Assembly (NCBI RefSeq): GCF_949628265.1
Contig: NC_088789.1
Span: forward strand, 4,208,886-4,272,885
Origin: Cloeon dipterum
Lineage: Eukaryota > Arthropoda > Insecta > Ephemeroptera > Baetidae
Length of the DNA stretch: 64,000 nt
Direction of reading: 5' to 3'
The notes beneath the pieces were generated by a model. The model did no database searches, was not told the origin of the DNA, and saw nothing but the letters and a program-made list of their open reading frames with translations. This document shows, piece after piece, positions 13,431 to 40,600 of this stretch; within the stretch, counting starts at the first letter, position 1; every line of letters begins with the position of its first letter. Made by a program: the position numbers and the translations under genes.

Positions 13431-13980
13431 AGCATAATTAAAGAGGTTTGGCAATGAGAGCAACCGAATGTGCGTAGCAGAGTTGGATGGCAAGTAGCGG
13501 AGCGATCGGTGGCATTAACCTGCCCTACTCGCAGGCAGGTGGTGCAAGAGGTAGAGAGGAGAGCATCGAAATGCGCGCGGCGAGGTGGGTCAGGCCTGTG
13601 GCGGAGACGCTGCTGGTGACCTTTGGGGTCAGCGTGCAGACGAAAGCGGCGCGGCGCGTGCGTCGTTGCGCAGCTAAAGAGAGAGGCTGCGGCGCGGCGC
13701 CGCTCACTGTCAGTCCTGCTGCCGTTGCCGCCGCGATCGCAGCCGCTAGTGTGCGTCCAGGGACGTCGCCCGCATCCGCACAGACAAACTCGCCTGGTGA
13801 GTCGCTCTCTCCCCCCCCCCCCGCCCTCGCAGCCCCCGCGGGACTTTTTCTCGGCTGCTGCGATGGACGAGAATTGCTGCTTTTATCTGCGGCGAATAGT
13901 GCGGTTGACCAATTGAAACTTTTCCCATTAGAAGGCAGCGCCGATTGAAAGCCTTTTCGATATTAAACTCGACCGACTGG
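13431..13980 (+). promoter_or_regulatory. GC-rich island ending in a strong splice donor, candidate first exon or promoter
   Basis: A CpG-rich block includes an open frame from ATG 13487 and a consensus-like donor, CCTG|GTGAGTCG, at about 13796-13804, followed by a C-run. It could be the first exon, coding or untranslated, of a downstream plus-strand gene. As a coding exon its donor would be phase 1, which does not fit the phase 0 acceptor of the first synaptotagmin exon found (34687), so a 5' UTR role would be needed. The encoded peptide resembles no known protein. Confidence 0.25.
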
Positions 13981-16882
13981 GAAGGCGACTCTCGTGTATT
14001 TGACGCGTTATGGCACAAGTGAGCCGTGCGGGCCTGCTTATTATTTTTGTCTCGTGATATCAACTCGTCGAGAATAAACTGTAGCGTGCAGTCGCTTATT
14101 GCAGGCCAAACTTTTGTCATCCCGCAAATTGCTTTCTTTTGCGCCCTCCACAAGTTGTTGTTACCAACTTTGGTGGAGCAATCAAGGAGTATTAATTATT
14201 TTTCGATCAAAACGTAAACCGACAAGCAGTCGTTATAAATATCTGGAGTTTTCATCTCATATGAAAAAGTTTTGGTTATTTAACTGCTACCCTGGTTGCT
14301 TTCCCAACGAGCTGAAGTGAACAAAGGGATTGAAAATTGGAGTCAAAGGGAAGTCAGACTTCATCTAAACTTGTCAGTTAAATTTAATTCAGCTTGTGTA
14401 GCGAGCTGTTTATTTTTCCGTATTCCTCGAATAAATTTTTACATCAATTTTTAGTGGCTCCTCCTTTTACATAGTGGAATATTACATCATACAAGTCTTT
14501 GCAAAAATCCATGACAGCAGTCCTTTTTAAAAGAAAATTGTAACATGTTTTGTACGGATTTACCTTCCTGTCCCGTCTGGGGGTTGAGGATAACTCAGGA
14601 TTAATTTAAACTTAATAATATCGGCTGAGGAACGCGCTCTAACTGCTGATAGTAGAATCAATCAAACAGCACAGTTGCGGATGAAGTTTCTGGCTGCAAA
14701 GCCATAAGCACCCTGTGGCTGAGGTGGTTGATTAAATTTTGAGGTGGGCTCGTCAAATTCCGGCAGGTACGGTAATAAAGCTGATGAGCTGGCGCGTCGT
14801 AAAATCCTCGTTGTGCGCGCGAAATGATCAACAAGCTTTATTTTCAATTTGCGCCCCGTGTATTGGCGGATTACTGGGAAAAATGTCGCAAAGTTTCGAG
14901 TGCAACCGGGAAAAATGAGGTGATTCTCGAAAGATTCGTAATCCACCTCACTTTCAACTCTGCCGGGCGTGTTATTGGAGCTGAATACTTACGTAATGGC
15001 GCAACATGTATACAGTCATTATTCCCTGCAGCGAACAAACTCTAGAAATAATGAACCCAGCTGCAGGCAAAATGGCCTGATTGCTTATTGCCACGCTTTT
15101 CTTCGTCTAAAGGATTTTTTTGCCTTGAATATACAATTAATATTAAAATTCCTGCTATGTATAGTGGAATATATACATTAATGGAAAATATCGACATTAT
15201 TTGTTCAAAGTCAAAAGAAATATCACGGAAATTAATTAAATAATTTAAAAACAGGGTGTTTGACACGGCTCATTTTTCAAGTACACATTTTTGCAGCTTC
15301 CCTGCTAGTTTTGTTTGCCCTTTTTTAAAAAATTGACTTTTTTTACGTTTGATTGCTAACAAGAATACAATGGCAGAAGTGAGTTGGATGTCAAAAGTTT
15401 ACTGCTCTGTGTCTGTAAGTTTTCACTGTCGCACGCACTAAAATTAAATGGACGTGCGTTTTATTGTTGTCATCAAGTAGTAATTAAAAGCTGCTGGATA
15501 GAGGAATTAATGAGGCAGTGCACCAGCAGTAGTGATAAAAGCTTTATTACATCACCTTGCGTTCCAACACCACTCGCCGACCGACAAGCAGCATCCCCAG
15601 TCGCGTGTATGCACGGATCCCTCAAGTCCGCCTCAGCGTCTGCTCTTTGCTCCGTCGTCGGCACAACATGTTGTGCATGCTAATTCGCTTCCCTACCGCG
15701 CGCACGCTAGCCCCGTAATTCGCAAGCCGCACGGTAACAATAAATGAAATTTGCCGATGCGCTGCCAGAGGCAGGCAGCGGAATTTAATGTTGTATATAT
15801 GAGGGGTGCATATCAAAGGTATCAAATTCATAGGAAGGCTTCGTTGAGCTCGAATTTCAACACAATTGCCGTGTATTGATGTTGATTATTATGCAAACTG
15901 TCGCAACAAATTTTGCTGCTGCTGTACTGATATGCCTGCTCTCTCTCTCTCCTTTTTTATTAATTCTGACTCATATAGCATATTTGTTGGAAATGTGGAT
16001 GTTTGGGGCAAAGTTTTCATGCCAGTTGGCATACTAAAACTCCTTTGAAAGGCCAGTTTTAGAATGGCTAAATTTAAAAATTTAAAGCCATTTAAACATT
16101 GAAAGCAGAAAGTTAATTGTAAGATTTGTTTAATTTGACTTGCATTAGAGAATAAGTTTGTCATTGCAATATTATATTTTATTGCTGAAATTCCAGTTCA
16201 TAAACCCTAAAGCGAATTGGCACATTAACTGAGGTAAAAATTACTGCTGCTATTCGTTTTTCTGTTTGCATCTCTTTTGATACGAATGAATGATTTATTT
16301 GCCATTAAAATTAACAACAAGCATCAAATATAATAAATTAAAATTAATAATAATAAAATCGAGCGTTCGCAATTTTACATTGGTGGCTTTACATAAAGTA
16401 ACAGTATTATTGTCACTGATAATGGAATAGGCTAATCACAGTTGATACAAATAAAGCCTTTTGTCACAGTTGTGTGATACTGTATATTATTACAAATTAA
16501 AAACTGGAAGCCATGGCAGGCGTGTCGTGTGGAAAGACCGACTTCCACTTCAGGATCTTTTTGGGACATTTTTTAAAGCTGCATCTAATTGAATTTTAGT
16601 GCGAAGAGGATCCACAAATAAGTTCGGATCAGCTAGCTTGTAAGACAGCAGCGAAGAAAGAAAATGCAAGAATCGGGCTTTATTTGCTCTTGCTATGTGT
16701 TAGAAAAAACAATCACTTGACGATAAAAACTAAGTTTGGCAGCGGCGATTGCCAGAAACTTTAATTGTTGCTTTAATTGTAGATATCGATTTTTGCAACA
16801 CTAAAATTTAAGTTTCATTGGGAGCAGTTACTGACAATCGCGAGCTAAATTGTAAATTTGTAATTCTGGTATATGATAAGTG

Positions 16883-16972
16883 TCCGATCGGATTTCAACT
16901 GTAAACCAATACATCAACTAAATTCTTTATCTGAATTTCATCGGTGTTAATCATTTCTACCTTCACTCCCCA
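16883..16972. repeat. Dispersed repeat copy B
   Basis: The sequence from TCCGATCGGATTTCAACTG onward matches copy A at 2991-3083 over about 90 bp with roughly 80% identity. On the minus strand this copy has an intact short frame ending in KNLVDVLVYS and a stop, where copy A carries a 1-base deletion. Two copies 14 kb apart point to an interspersed repeat family or a duplicated fragment; the family is not recognised. Confidence 0.6.
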
Positions 16973-19336
16973 GATACTCAATAACATTTCCGTTTTGGGC
17001 ATCATTCCTAAAGAAGTAAACTTGATATCTATTAATTTAATTAAAGGGCAGCACTTTACTGTTATGAGGTACATGTTGCTATCAGGTGAAAAAGGTTCGT
17101 CTACACTCCTCACGTAGATAAATTAGCTTCACTTGCCGTTTGAATAATTGAGTGCACTTTAGCCTTTGGACAGTTCAAAGGTGTAATGAAAAAGAACCCA
17201 TTGCCGTGATGCCTCTCGTTCTGATCCAATCAATTACGCCTCGACCTAATTAATCCACCTCAATTTCAATCAATCAAACACAACCGACGTAATAGTCCTG
17301 GAGAAAACGGGACACGCGCCGCAGCTCTCGCAAAGTTCAAGCCCACTCGCTTCTCGCTCGACGGAGCTCTAATCAAGCCGTGCGATCGCTGAATTACACT
17401 CGCAAGAGAAGCTGCGCTGCAACGAGCGGGAGAGTGCACGAGGCTAATTGGCAAATGCATCCCTCAACCTGCACATCCATACATAAAATGGGACATAGCT
17501 ACGGGGAGAGTGTGAAAAGAGAAGAAGACTCATCTGTTGATGCAGAGTGCAACAGGTCGGCGGTGACCCCGTTGCATATAGCTGCTGCTGCGCCCGCCGC
17601 CTCCGCCTGCAGGGAGACGAGCTTTAATGAACGCCGCACAATACGCCAGAGCGGGGGAGGCATCCTTGGTCGTGGGCAGTGCCAAAGGTGACCTAAATTG
17701 TGTAATTTCCACATTTACTGCAAACTGAAATCGAGTGGTGACATTTTCATTCACGGTGTGCCAATTTAGCACTGCGCTAAACTCGTAACTGATTTTCGTG
17801 TGCAAACCCCCACTAATTTTGGGGGTTCTTTCTCATATTTTTCCGAATTTGACTGGAAAAGCTGATTTTTCAGTAATTGATATTAAACGTTAAAATTTCC
17901 TTTTAGTTTGTAGAACATTTTTCTATTCAATTTTTTACCTTAAAAAATCTTCCACTGTCATTAAATTACAGTTTGCTGTTCACGTGAATATAATTTTAAA
18001 AAAGAACAATTAAAAGAAAAACAGCAGTAAAGGATTGTCTGGGTTTTCCTGGAAAAAGGGGTTCGAAATCGCTGATTAATTATTCTGCGTTAAATTGCAT
18101 GGGCTTTAAACTTATTTTTCCTCTTCTTACTACATCTACGAGCTGGTGTGGTTCAAAATAGGGGGTAATAAATGCAAAACAATCTTCGAGTTACTTGCTT
18201 TACGAGTAAATATCCAGCTATTTTAAATATACAATATAATTACATCAGGTTTGAATAGGTTTGAGTGATTTTCCGCAGCATCCTCAAAAATCTGTGGAGA
18301 AGTACGCACTTGGTATGTCGACGTTTCGTCCGTCTGGTCGCTCTCCTGGAAAAGCTAATTTCCTGCCTGTGAGCATTCGTCCGAAATGCGCGGTTTGCAC
18401 GTTTGATAGAATGTTGTCCGGATTCGAGTGGTGAATATGATCGCCCCCACATGCTTCAGCGCCCGCATTGTTGCTGCCTTGACTGACTTAGCCAAACCCT
18501 GTGGATGTGGTTTGTTCGCCAGACGCTTTCGAGGAATAAACAGTTTGCAAATCAAGTTTCGCAAAAGTTGTGCATTGTATACTCCAATCCGTAGTAATAT
18601 CAAATAGCACACACAACCCTTCAAATTAATTCCCGGGATTTTGTGCTGGTGATATTGGTAATGGCAGGACCCCAGAATTCCGATAATAACGAAGTTGATT
18701 AATGTTTTCCTTGAAGCAATCGGCAAAAGTGGAATGGCAATTCAGTGCCAAAATTGGTTAGGACTGACTTTCCTTAACAACAGTATCTTTTGATCTGGAA
18801 AATGGTCCATCCCACCGTGAAAAAAGAATAAATAAGCAAAGAAATTGACATTCTGCGCCGGGGGCACAATCAAACCTTTCCTCCCTCGTGCTCTTTACAA
18901 TGGCCGTACAGGAAAGGGGTGGATAATTTCAATCAAACCGTTCCGAGAAAAGCCATTTTAGAGTGCTTATTTGCCCTTTATTACGTGCTCGATGTTCCGT
19001 CGCGATTTTCCCCTCACCCACTCACACGGTCGCGCGCGCGTAAGCACCTTAAATGCTGCTATATTAAGAGTGATTTCGTGAGTGGTGTCGGCGCGTAACA
19101 AGCATGAATCGCTCACAATGTGCAATCAATTATGCTGTCGAGTTCATTGTTGCCGGCTACGTTCGTTGCTGTTGCCTCAGCGTGCGCGCATAAAATATTT
19201 ATTTTTCAACAGCACCGGCCTCTGCAGCGAAAAGCAATTTTCACGAGAGACGCTCTTTAATAACTTTGTTCAGGAGCCGACCAGCACCCTTTTCCCGATA
19301 ACAAAAAACTTCGCGCGGGCTGAATATAAATCTCAA

Positions 19337-19360
19337 CTGCTGCTGCTGCTGCTGCTGCTG
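19337..19360. repeat. (CTG)8 trinucleotide run
   Basis: Eight uninterrupted CTG units in non-coding sequence. Confidence 0.95.
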
Positions 19361-21726
19361 TGAGCTATCTTTCATTACATCAGCTCTATTGATTTTTCGC
19401 CTTGTTTTACGAACTGATCTACCCTGCCTTTTTGTAAAGTTATTACTCTTTTAAGGGGAGATTGTCTACACAGACAGTAAAGCAGCTGCGTGTGCAGTTT
19501 CAATCAACATTCCCTCCTTTCCTTTTTTAACCAAAGATAATTTTGGTTAATGATTCCCAACAGTTATCAAGCTCTGAATTTGATTTAAAAATAGATGTTT
19601 CAAATTGCTCTCTCGTCGCAGTTTCAGATTTTCAGTAATGAGATCGATTTCATGTTGAGTTGAAATTGAAGATAGTCGTTTACTTATTTATCTTTGCAAC
19701 CATTTAACTTCCAATGCACAAATAAATGTGATTATAAATTAAAGATCTTAAACTTGTGTTCAGAATTAAAAATCGTCTAGAGTTGCTTCCTTTCCATTAC
19801 TGCGATCTAAAACCGACTAGAAACTGTCTACCTGTACCATGTAATCTAATTTTGAATAAAATAAAATGCCAAAAGAAGTGAAGCAAAAACTTCAATTAAA
19901 TTTGTTAGGACGTACATGTCTAATAATGCAGAAAATTACCTAAAATTATATTTTTTCTGGATTTTAATTTGCAAACTGACAAATGGCGACGCTGTTCCAT
20001 TAGATTCCCTTCCGCTATGCTCGGAATTCATCTGGATCTCGTTTTTTATTTATTTAATTTTCGTGGGGTTTTAAACTGTCAGTTGAGAGTGTTTGTAGGC
20101 CGTAAGAAGTTGCATCCGGAACTTTTTATTTTCATGAGGGTGAATTTGGAAAGGACTGGCTGTTTGTCAAAAGTCAGGAAATGCAAGACCTGCCGTGAGG
20201 CAGATTTAATTTCCTCCTTTCTATTCTGTTGTACGCGGTCTTTAATTTGGCCGCGCTCCGTGGGGCTTCCTAATGGCGAACAGAGTGTGTTTTCGTTTCA
20301 AACGCGTTTTGTTTGTCCACGCGCCTTTGGTTCGTCTCGGCTAAATAAACAGGGTCGGGATGGCCACCCGAGATAAGCAGCAGAGGCGGAAAGGAGATAG
20401 AGACCGAGCTGCAGGGGATTATCCATCCGAATGGCACAAAGTGCTGTACGCAATACGTGTATTCCATGATTAACGCGACGAGCGGCTGTGAGAGCTGTGA
20501 GCTACCCTGCCAGCAGCCGGAACGGTCATCAGTAATTCAATTACCGGCCATCAACAAATGCGCTGAAAATGGTGGACCACCAATTACCAAAATCCAGAGT
20601 GAGTGAAGAGCCTGCGATATTTTGTCGCTAAACATGACTGACACTGACCGAAGCAATTAATTTGCGCTTTATTGGTTTTGCAATTACCGAACGGCGTCTC
20701 GAAGTAATTTCCGTTATGTTTGCTTATGCAAATGGCGTCAAAATGCGTATGTGCATTCAGTGTGCACACGCGTAAGACGTTAATTATTTCAGGATAATGG
20801 CGGATTGTGAGCGCAGAGGTGGCAGTTAGGAGCACATGTTCAAATTGATCAAAGCATCTAGTACATGGCGTACATATCACTTCAAAGCCTTCCCACGCAA
20901 AAGACGGAGTTTGACAGCATCCAGCGAGCAGAAATTGCATGGGAACTTGCTCGTTTTACGCCCTGTTGTGCGTGATTGCTCCGCAGCTCGCAGGGATGTA
21001 AATGTTGACACTGTAGGGATGGATGTAGAATAATTACACACAGCTATGAAACCACACAACAATCATTTTGAGAAAGCTGATGTGTGTTTATTCTCGTTAA
21101 GGAATATGAGCAGATTTAGGTATATAATATTTATTTGTGCCTTCCAAAAGCTTTTAGGCACCAAATGTGCACGGTCGTCATGAGATTTTAAATTTTAAAA
21201 GTTTTAGAGGTGAACACGAAACTATTTCAGACTGACATGAAACATTCAAAACACCAGTAAAACCTTCATATAAAATTAAAACACGTTTCAGCTTTGAAAT
21301 TAAACAATCTTTTTTAGTTGCTTTCAGCGTCGCAAGTGTTAATCGAGAATTTTTGACATAACGATCTCTCTTTACTATTTTTCAATAACGATTCTATCCT
21401 GTGTTTCATCAGATAGAGATTTGTCTAGAGGGTTGATTTTAAAGACACCATTTATTTTCATTTTTTTCAGAATTTTTTGAAGCCGGAAAACGTTTTAATT
21501 TCGCAAACTAGATAAATGTGATATTATCAAGTTTCTCCTAGTAAAATGAATAAAACAGTCTGAAAAAAACTGCAAGGGAAAACCACACCATCACGCCACT
21601 ATAAATAAAGTTTGATGTATAAATACTAGTGAAATGGAAAAAATAAAGAAATCATATTTTTTGAAATCAAAACCCTTTACGTCTGCTATGTTCATTTTCC
21701 GCACTATTTCAAACCACTCTCAAAAG

Positions 21727-34686
<12,960 letters not shown>

Positions 34687-37600
34687 TTACCGACCAGCGC
34701 CGTGAGCGTCTTGGGCGCTGTGGCCGTGCTGCTGGTGGCCGCTGTCAGCTACCAGTGCGCCCTGGCCACGTGGCGCAAGTTGCTCCGGGGGTGGCGGCTG
34801 GGCTCTGACAGCGGGGTGGAGGCGGAAGCGGCGCCCACTGCCGTCCGCATCAGCCACTCGCTGCCGGACTTGCAGCCCCTGCCGCCCCCCACAGCACCCG
34901 TTCTTGATGTCCCGCGACCCCCTCGTCCCTGTGAAGTCAAAAAGGCAAGTTTCTCCATTCTGCAACATAATCGGACTAATTATTTAAGAAAGAATTTCAT
35001 CACTTGATAAGTGAGATAAATTTTAATAATAAAATTTTGAACTTCGTTAAAATTTCGATTTTGTGATCATTACAATTTATTCACTTTGGGGTTTCAATGT
35101 AGGGTTTTAAGATAATAATCGATTTTAATAAAAATAAAATCAATGACTATTTTAAAGTTAATTTCTAAGAGCAAACCCCTAGAGCACAGTTAAAGCTTTA
35201 AAATTCCATTTTCAGATTTTTTTTCAAATTTGCTTTATTGATTAATTTTTCCGAACATGTAAAAGAGCAAAAATGCATTAACATAAAATTTAAATATGAT
35301 GAAATTTGTAAAAATCAGTTGCTCAAGTGAATATTTTAACTGCTTCCGCAAAATTTGATCTTTTTTGTACGTTTTTCTGTGATAAAGTCGGTACTTAGAA
35401 GAGTAATATATAACAATTTTCTTCAATCAATTCTTTAGGTCATAATTTTGTAATATCATTTAAAGTGACATTTTGTTTCGCAGGTCCTTCGTCAAACTAC
35501 TCTTCCGTCTGTGCCTACCAGGCATCAAACTTTTCAACGTCAGCTATCCCATCGTCTTGATCTGGACGATGTCCCCTTCACCGTTTGTACTCTAGAACCG
35601 AAACACAGCATAGGCCATATCATGGTAAGGGTAAAAAAAACTTGAGTCGTAAAGTCGCTGGCCCGAATGAGTCGGGCAAATATTGTACTCAATTTCTGTT
35701 CGACTTGTGTGAGCAGAAAATTGGAAAACACAACAAGCTGGCGCCTAGTGTATATTCTGCGTCGGCAAACAAACTTACTTTGGCTGTTCTAACAATTGCT
35801 GCCTCATCCTTTGAACTGATATCTGAGCGCTACGCTTGCTTTTGAAAGCACCTTGCCACTTTTTGTTTTATTGCATATGCACGAAAACAGCTCGGGTGGA
35901 GTAATGTGTCTTCAGGTGGGTGGTGATTCATAACGAAATAATTATCAAGTGGCGGTGAATAATTGCAGCACGCGCTGGGGAATTAAATGGGGCAAAGTGC
36001 GGTGTTGCGTTATAAATTGCTACGCCCTTTGGCTGCGTCTGTACCTTTGCCGCGGGGCACGTGTGAGAGAGAGTGCTGCTTTGCTGGTTGCAGATAATTC
36101 AACGGTCGGCGCCTGCCGTTCCTTCCGACTCAGCGAGTCTCATCTGCAACTTTCATAGTGTGCAGAAAGTGGAGCGGCAAAGCAAATTAAGTTTGCACAC
36201 CGGTAGAAATGCAATTTTCTTATTCGCAAAAAATCTGCTTCATCAGAGTGCAACGCGCAAGTTGCAAAAGCGCTGCAGCATAGTTGTTAAAAGATGCTCT
36301 TTTACAGTGACCATTATTTGCAAAAAAGGCCTAACTTTCAGTTTAATATTCCTAAGTATCCAATCCGTCATAAAAATTATCTCCTCGCTTCATTTTGACG
36401 TCATTTTTGTTCGAGCACCTGCTATCTCATTTTTCACTTTCCGCGATTTTTTGCAAGTCAAAACGGCGCCGCTGCCGCTTGCACTAGGTAGAAGGCGAAA
36501 AATTTGCACGCCTTGCGAGACTCGCAGGAGCCCTCTCCGAATAAATTGGAGTGGATCAATCATTGTGTGGAAAACATGCAAGCAAAAGCAACAGGAGTGC
36601 TTCTCGTCGGGGATGATGATGATGATGATGTGTATCTCGGCGTTTGTAATCCACCTTAATGTGCTCGGCGGAGACCTATTTTTCCTTTCCAAGGACATCA
36701 TTCCGCATTAGTCGGGGGCGGCAGGGAAAAATCGAGTGCTATTAATCCGTTGGCGGTTTGCATCAGCATTACACGGTTGCGCAGAGCATGCATACCAATC
36801 AATTGGTCATTACTCCACCCTTTTATTGGAAGCAGGCTGTTATTGCGTTCTATTTCTGACGTCGGAACGCCAGTGTAAATGATACGCTTGCTGTTGTAAA
36901 ACATCAGCGCATGCTAATTTTGTATATTCAGAATTATGAATCAAATGTTTCATGGTGGAACTCAAATTACACATTTTTAAAATATCTTGCTTGATTCTAA
37001 ACTTGGAATGCATTTCAAAACAATTTATCTTACTAGCTTTCAAGCAAATTATTATATTTACCTTCTCAAACAAAAAGCGCGTATAGATAAATGAGGGGGC
37101 AGATGGCAGATGCACGAGCACCGACAATGAGAGCAAAAACTGCAGGTACCAGCACAGTGCTTGTGGAGCACCTGGTTCATTTGCATTCGTGCCGCAAACA
37201 TTTACACTCGTTTCATTAATGTGGGTCTTTTCTTTTGAAATGTGGACCAACGCAACAAGGTGGAGAACCATTTCCATGAATGCAGGATAAATACTAAGAA
37301 GAATAATCGACCCGAGAACTCATTGTCAGCAATATACTCATTGTATAAGAGACAATATTTACGTTCGCATTGACCCAGATCGCAAGTGATTAGAAGTAAA
37401 CCGCTTTCCAACCTACTGAGTCTAGAGTTTAATTGAAATTGCAAAGTACTTCAAATAATGAACTAGCACATTTCGTCAGAGTCTGCAAATGAACTTGTGT
37501 GTGCTGTTGGAACTTTACCCTGCAAGAATAATTGAAATTTAATCAAGCGTACTTTACACGTCAATCTAGCAACTGCTGTGCAACATCGACGCGTAATTGA

Positions 37601-40600
37601 ATGCTAACATTGCTGATTCGATTAGATTGTGCGTTAGTAAAACCATGATAATCAAATCATAATATTAACATGTTAAATTGATGTTTATTATTCCCATTTT
37701 ACCCGTTCCCTCTGGAGGTTTTGGAATTTTGTCGTGACCGATTATTTTTCAAACGGATGGCAACTCGCTGCTGTCCAGAGATATTTTATGAATTGCTGCA
37801 AAAGAGACAGAAACGGAGTCATGGAGTCGGTTATAGGGAGTGTGACCGAGCCATGCTCGCTCCTTAGAAAATATTCTTCGGTCAGTCCGTGCGCAGATGT
37901 GCCGGGCGCAGAATAGCCATGATTTCGGATAAGGCTTGATATTAGCCGAAATTACAATACAAATCAGCGTTTCAATTGATCTCCTTGCGTAGTTTTTTTT
38001 AATTCACTCACAGACTACTGACCGTACAAATTTAAACATCTTTTTTATAATGATAAGCGAGGCAATTCCTGAAAATGAAACTATTGAATGAATTCTGGGA
38101 CTTCCCAAAAATTCGAAAATATTTACTGCACTCCCTGATTTTAGTGCATTATTTGCACCAAGACAAGACTTTCTGTGACGAGGATTGAGCTTTCCCGAAT
38201 CCGCTTTCCTAATAAATAAGGTGCTCTCACAAAAAGCGATTTAATTTCCAGAAAGAATAATTTCCCAAGCAAAATAAAATTTGCTATTTCTATGAATTTT
38301 ATATAGTTTGTTACATAAAAAGAATCCCTAAATTCTGCGTTAAAAATTAATATTTAAATCTTTTGAAAAAAAACTTCAATCAAAATCACTTACTTCCCAT
38401 TTCATGATTATTGTTGCCAATCATATTACCCGTTCATTGCTGAGGTGGCATAAATGTTTCATGATAAATGCATTTTGTGTGACTCGCCTCGCTGCTCACC
38501 AGAATCCAATACCATTTCCTGATTCGTGGCAGACAGCAAGATTTAATGTCCTCCGCTCGAGTAAACGCGACGCTATCGTGTTCTTTTGTGTTCATCTCTG
38601 ACCAACGTGCACACTTCTCACTCTAAACCCATTTTATTTTGCGATTGCAGCCGGAGTTGTACGCCAAGGAAATGTGTCTGCAGCCGGCCATCGAGGAAGT
38701 CGACAACGTGCAGACGTGCGGCACCTTGAGCTTCTCCCTTCGCTACGACAAAGACGTCGAGGGCCTCGTTGTCAAGGTGAAATACGCTAATCCTTTCCTC
38801 GTTCTTTTCTTGGCATTTCAATGTCCCCCAGCTAATCTGATTCGAGACATCTTCCTTTCTCGGGATTCCGTATTTTCAACGGCAGAGAATTCAATTTGCG
38901 AAAAGCAGTGAAGTAAACTAGCTTTCATTCGATTTCCCTGTTCATAATATGTGTTTTACTATTTTATTTGGTGCAGTATGTGGAGGATAACACAATATTT
39001 TTGGCCAGCAAGTTGAAGAAATGTCCACTCGAGGAAGATCCAAGAGGGGAAAAATCTCATTTTGCACTCAAGAGCGAATATTATGTGGCATAATATCTCT
39101 TTTATCATAAGTAGAGCATGTGTACAGCATGTACAGATTGTTCATCGAAGGAAAAATCATTCCGAGAGTCCATCTAAGCATCAGTTATGAGATTGTATAT
39201 ATTATTGCCAAAATTCCATACATATATGATAGTTCATAAAAGTCAAAGGGAAATAATGCAAGAAATGGCAACATAACTAGCAAAATATAGCAACAATTAC
39301 ATTATATAATCTCTCATTGCACTGACAATGAGTCGGAATCACAAACAATAAAAAAAAACTGATAACTTGCCATAAGTGCAAAGGGAGGGAGTCCTTGACT
39401 TCGGCTGGCAGTACATTCTGGTATGATTTTATCGATTGATTCAAATAATTGTTGTAATTTTTCTTATGATAAGGTGCTGACATCGGTTTGAGTTAAATAG
39501 AATTTCTCATTTAAGAATAAAAATCTTTCCACCTTTTAAAAAAATTATTTGGTTAATTTGATCAAAAGCATTGTACGAGTTAAATTTTCTGTTAAAAGCT
39601 CACTAAAAACGAAACCTTTTTCTACAATCACCTTTTAAAACATTTAGTTAACTTGAATCAATTTCTTTTTCTTTTTTGTAAAATATAACTAGGTTTCAAA
39701 GCGAGTTATAATCAAGCACTTTTAAATAAGTCGACGTGCAATTAAGACATTTTTTGTTATACCAACAGTCTTTATCGAGAGGCTACTGCGAAGCGAAAAA
39801 ATTCGCAGCCAATTTTGGCTTGTTGCCGATTATTCCGATTGTCAGCGCGCAGTTTCTGTTGCATTGCAAATCACAAGCGGCAGATAAAAATCGGTGGCGT
39901 TTCTTGCGGCAGGCAATCCGTTGTGACAGGTCGTCAGTGATATAGCATGCTATAAACCCACTCAGCAATCATAAAGCAGCACCAATACCGAGCGCAAGCT
40001 TTGTCACGGCGGTGATAACGTCGGCGATGGATGTGACAGAAGTGAAATAAATAGACCGCCGCGCAGAAATATCGCGCGCGTAACAAGAAATTGCGGTTTT
40101 TAGTGTGGAGAGGCGAGACCGTAAATGCTCTCTCCGCGCGCAGCTCTTTCTCTCTGTTGCGCTCTTATCTCGCCATCCGGCCCAAGCGTCCATTGTTTTT
40201 CAGCTTTGTCCGCACACGCAAGGACCTCAATTTTCCGTCTCCCGCCGCTACCGGCGAGCACACCTCATGAAACTGAAGCCTCGCACAAATTGAAATTCCT
40301 TTTGATGAGTCGAGGGCTCTTGATTCCTCCTTTTGAACGCCAGTCGCACGGCCGGAAGCCTTTCACTCCTCCAAGAGCACGACTGCAAAACGCACCCCTG
40401 ACTGCTGCTCCCAAGAGGGTTGTGAATTTCGGCCAATTGACATCGCATCTGCAGGGATCGCTTTGACATCCACTTACACAGCCCCATCCAGTCTCCAAGA
40501 GCTATAATTTATACACAAAATGTGGGAAAACGGCTGAAAATTCCATTATTTGTTATTGTTAGTATAGCCGCCGGTGAAAAAGGGTCAAAAATTAAAAAGT

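Noticed and set aside
13487..13798. Coding first exon of the synaptotagmin gene
   Set aside because: The donor would be phase 1 while the membrane-segment exon needs phase 0, and the alternative upstream acceptor leads into a TAG. It remains possible only as untranslated exon or promoter.
21061..21081. Resemblance to the bantam microRNA (AATCATTTTGAGAAAGCTGAT)
   Set aside because: The seed region of bantam is absent, two extra bases interrupt the match, and I see no precursor hairpin.
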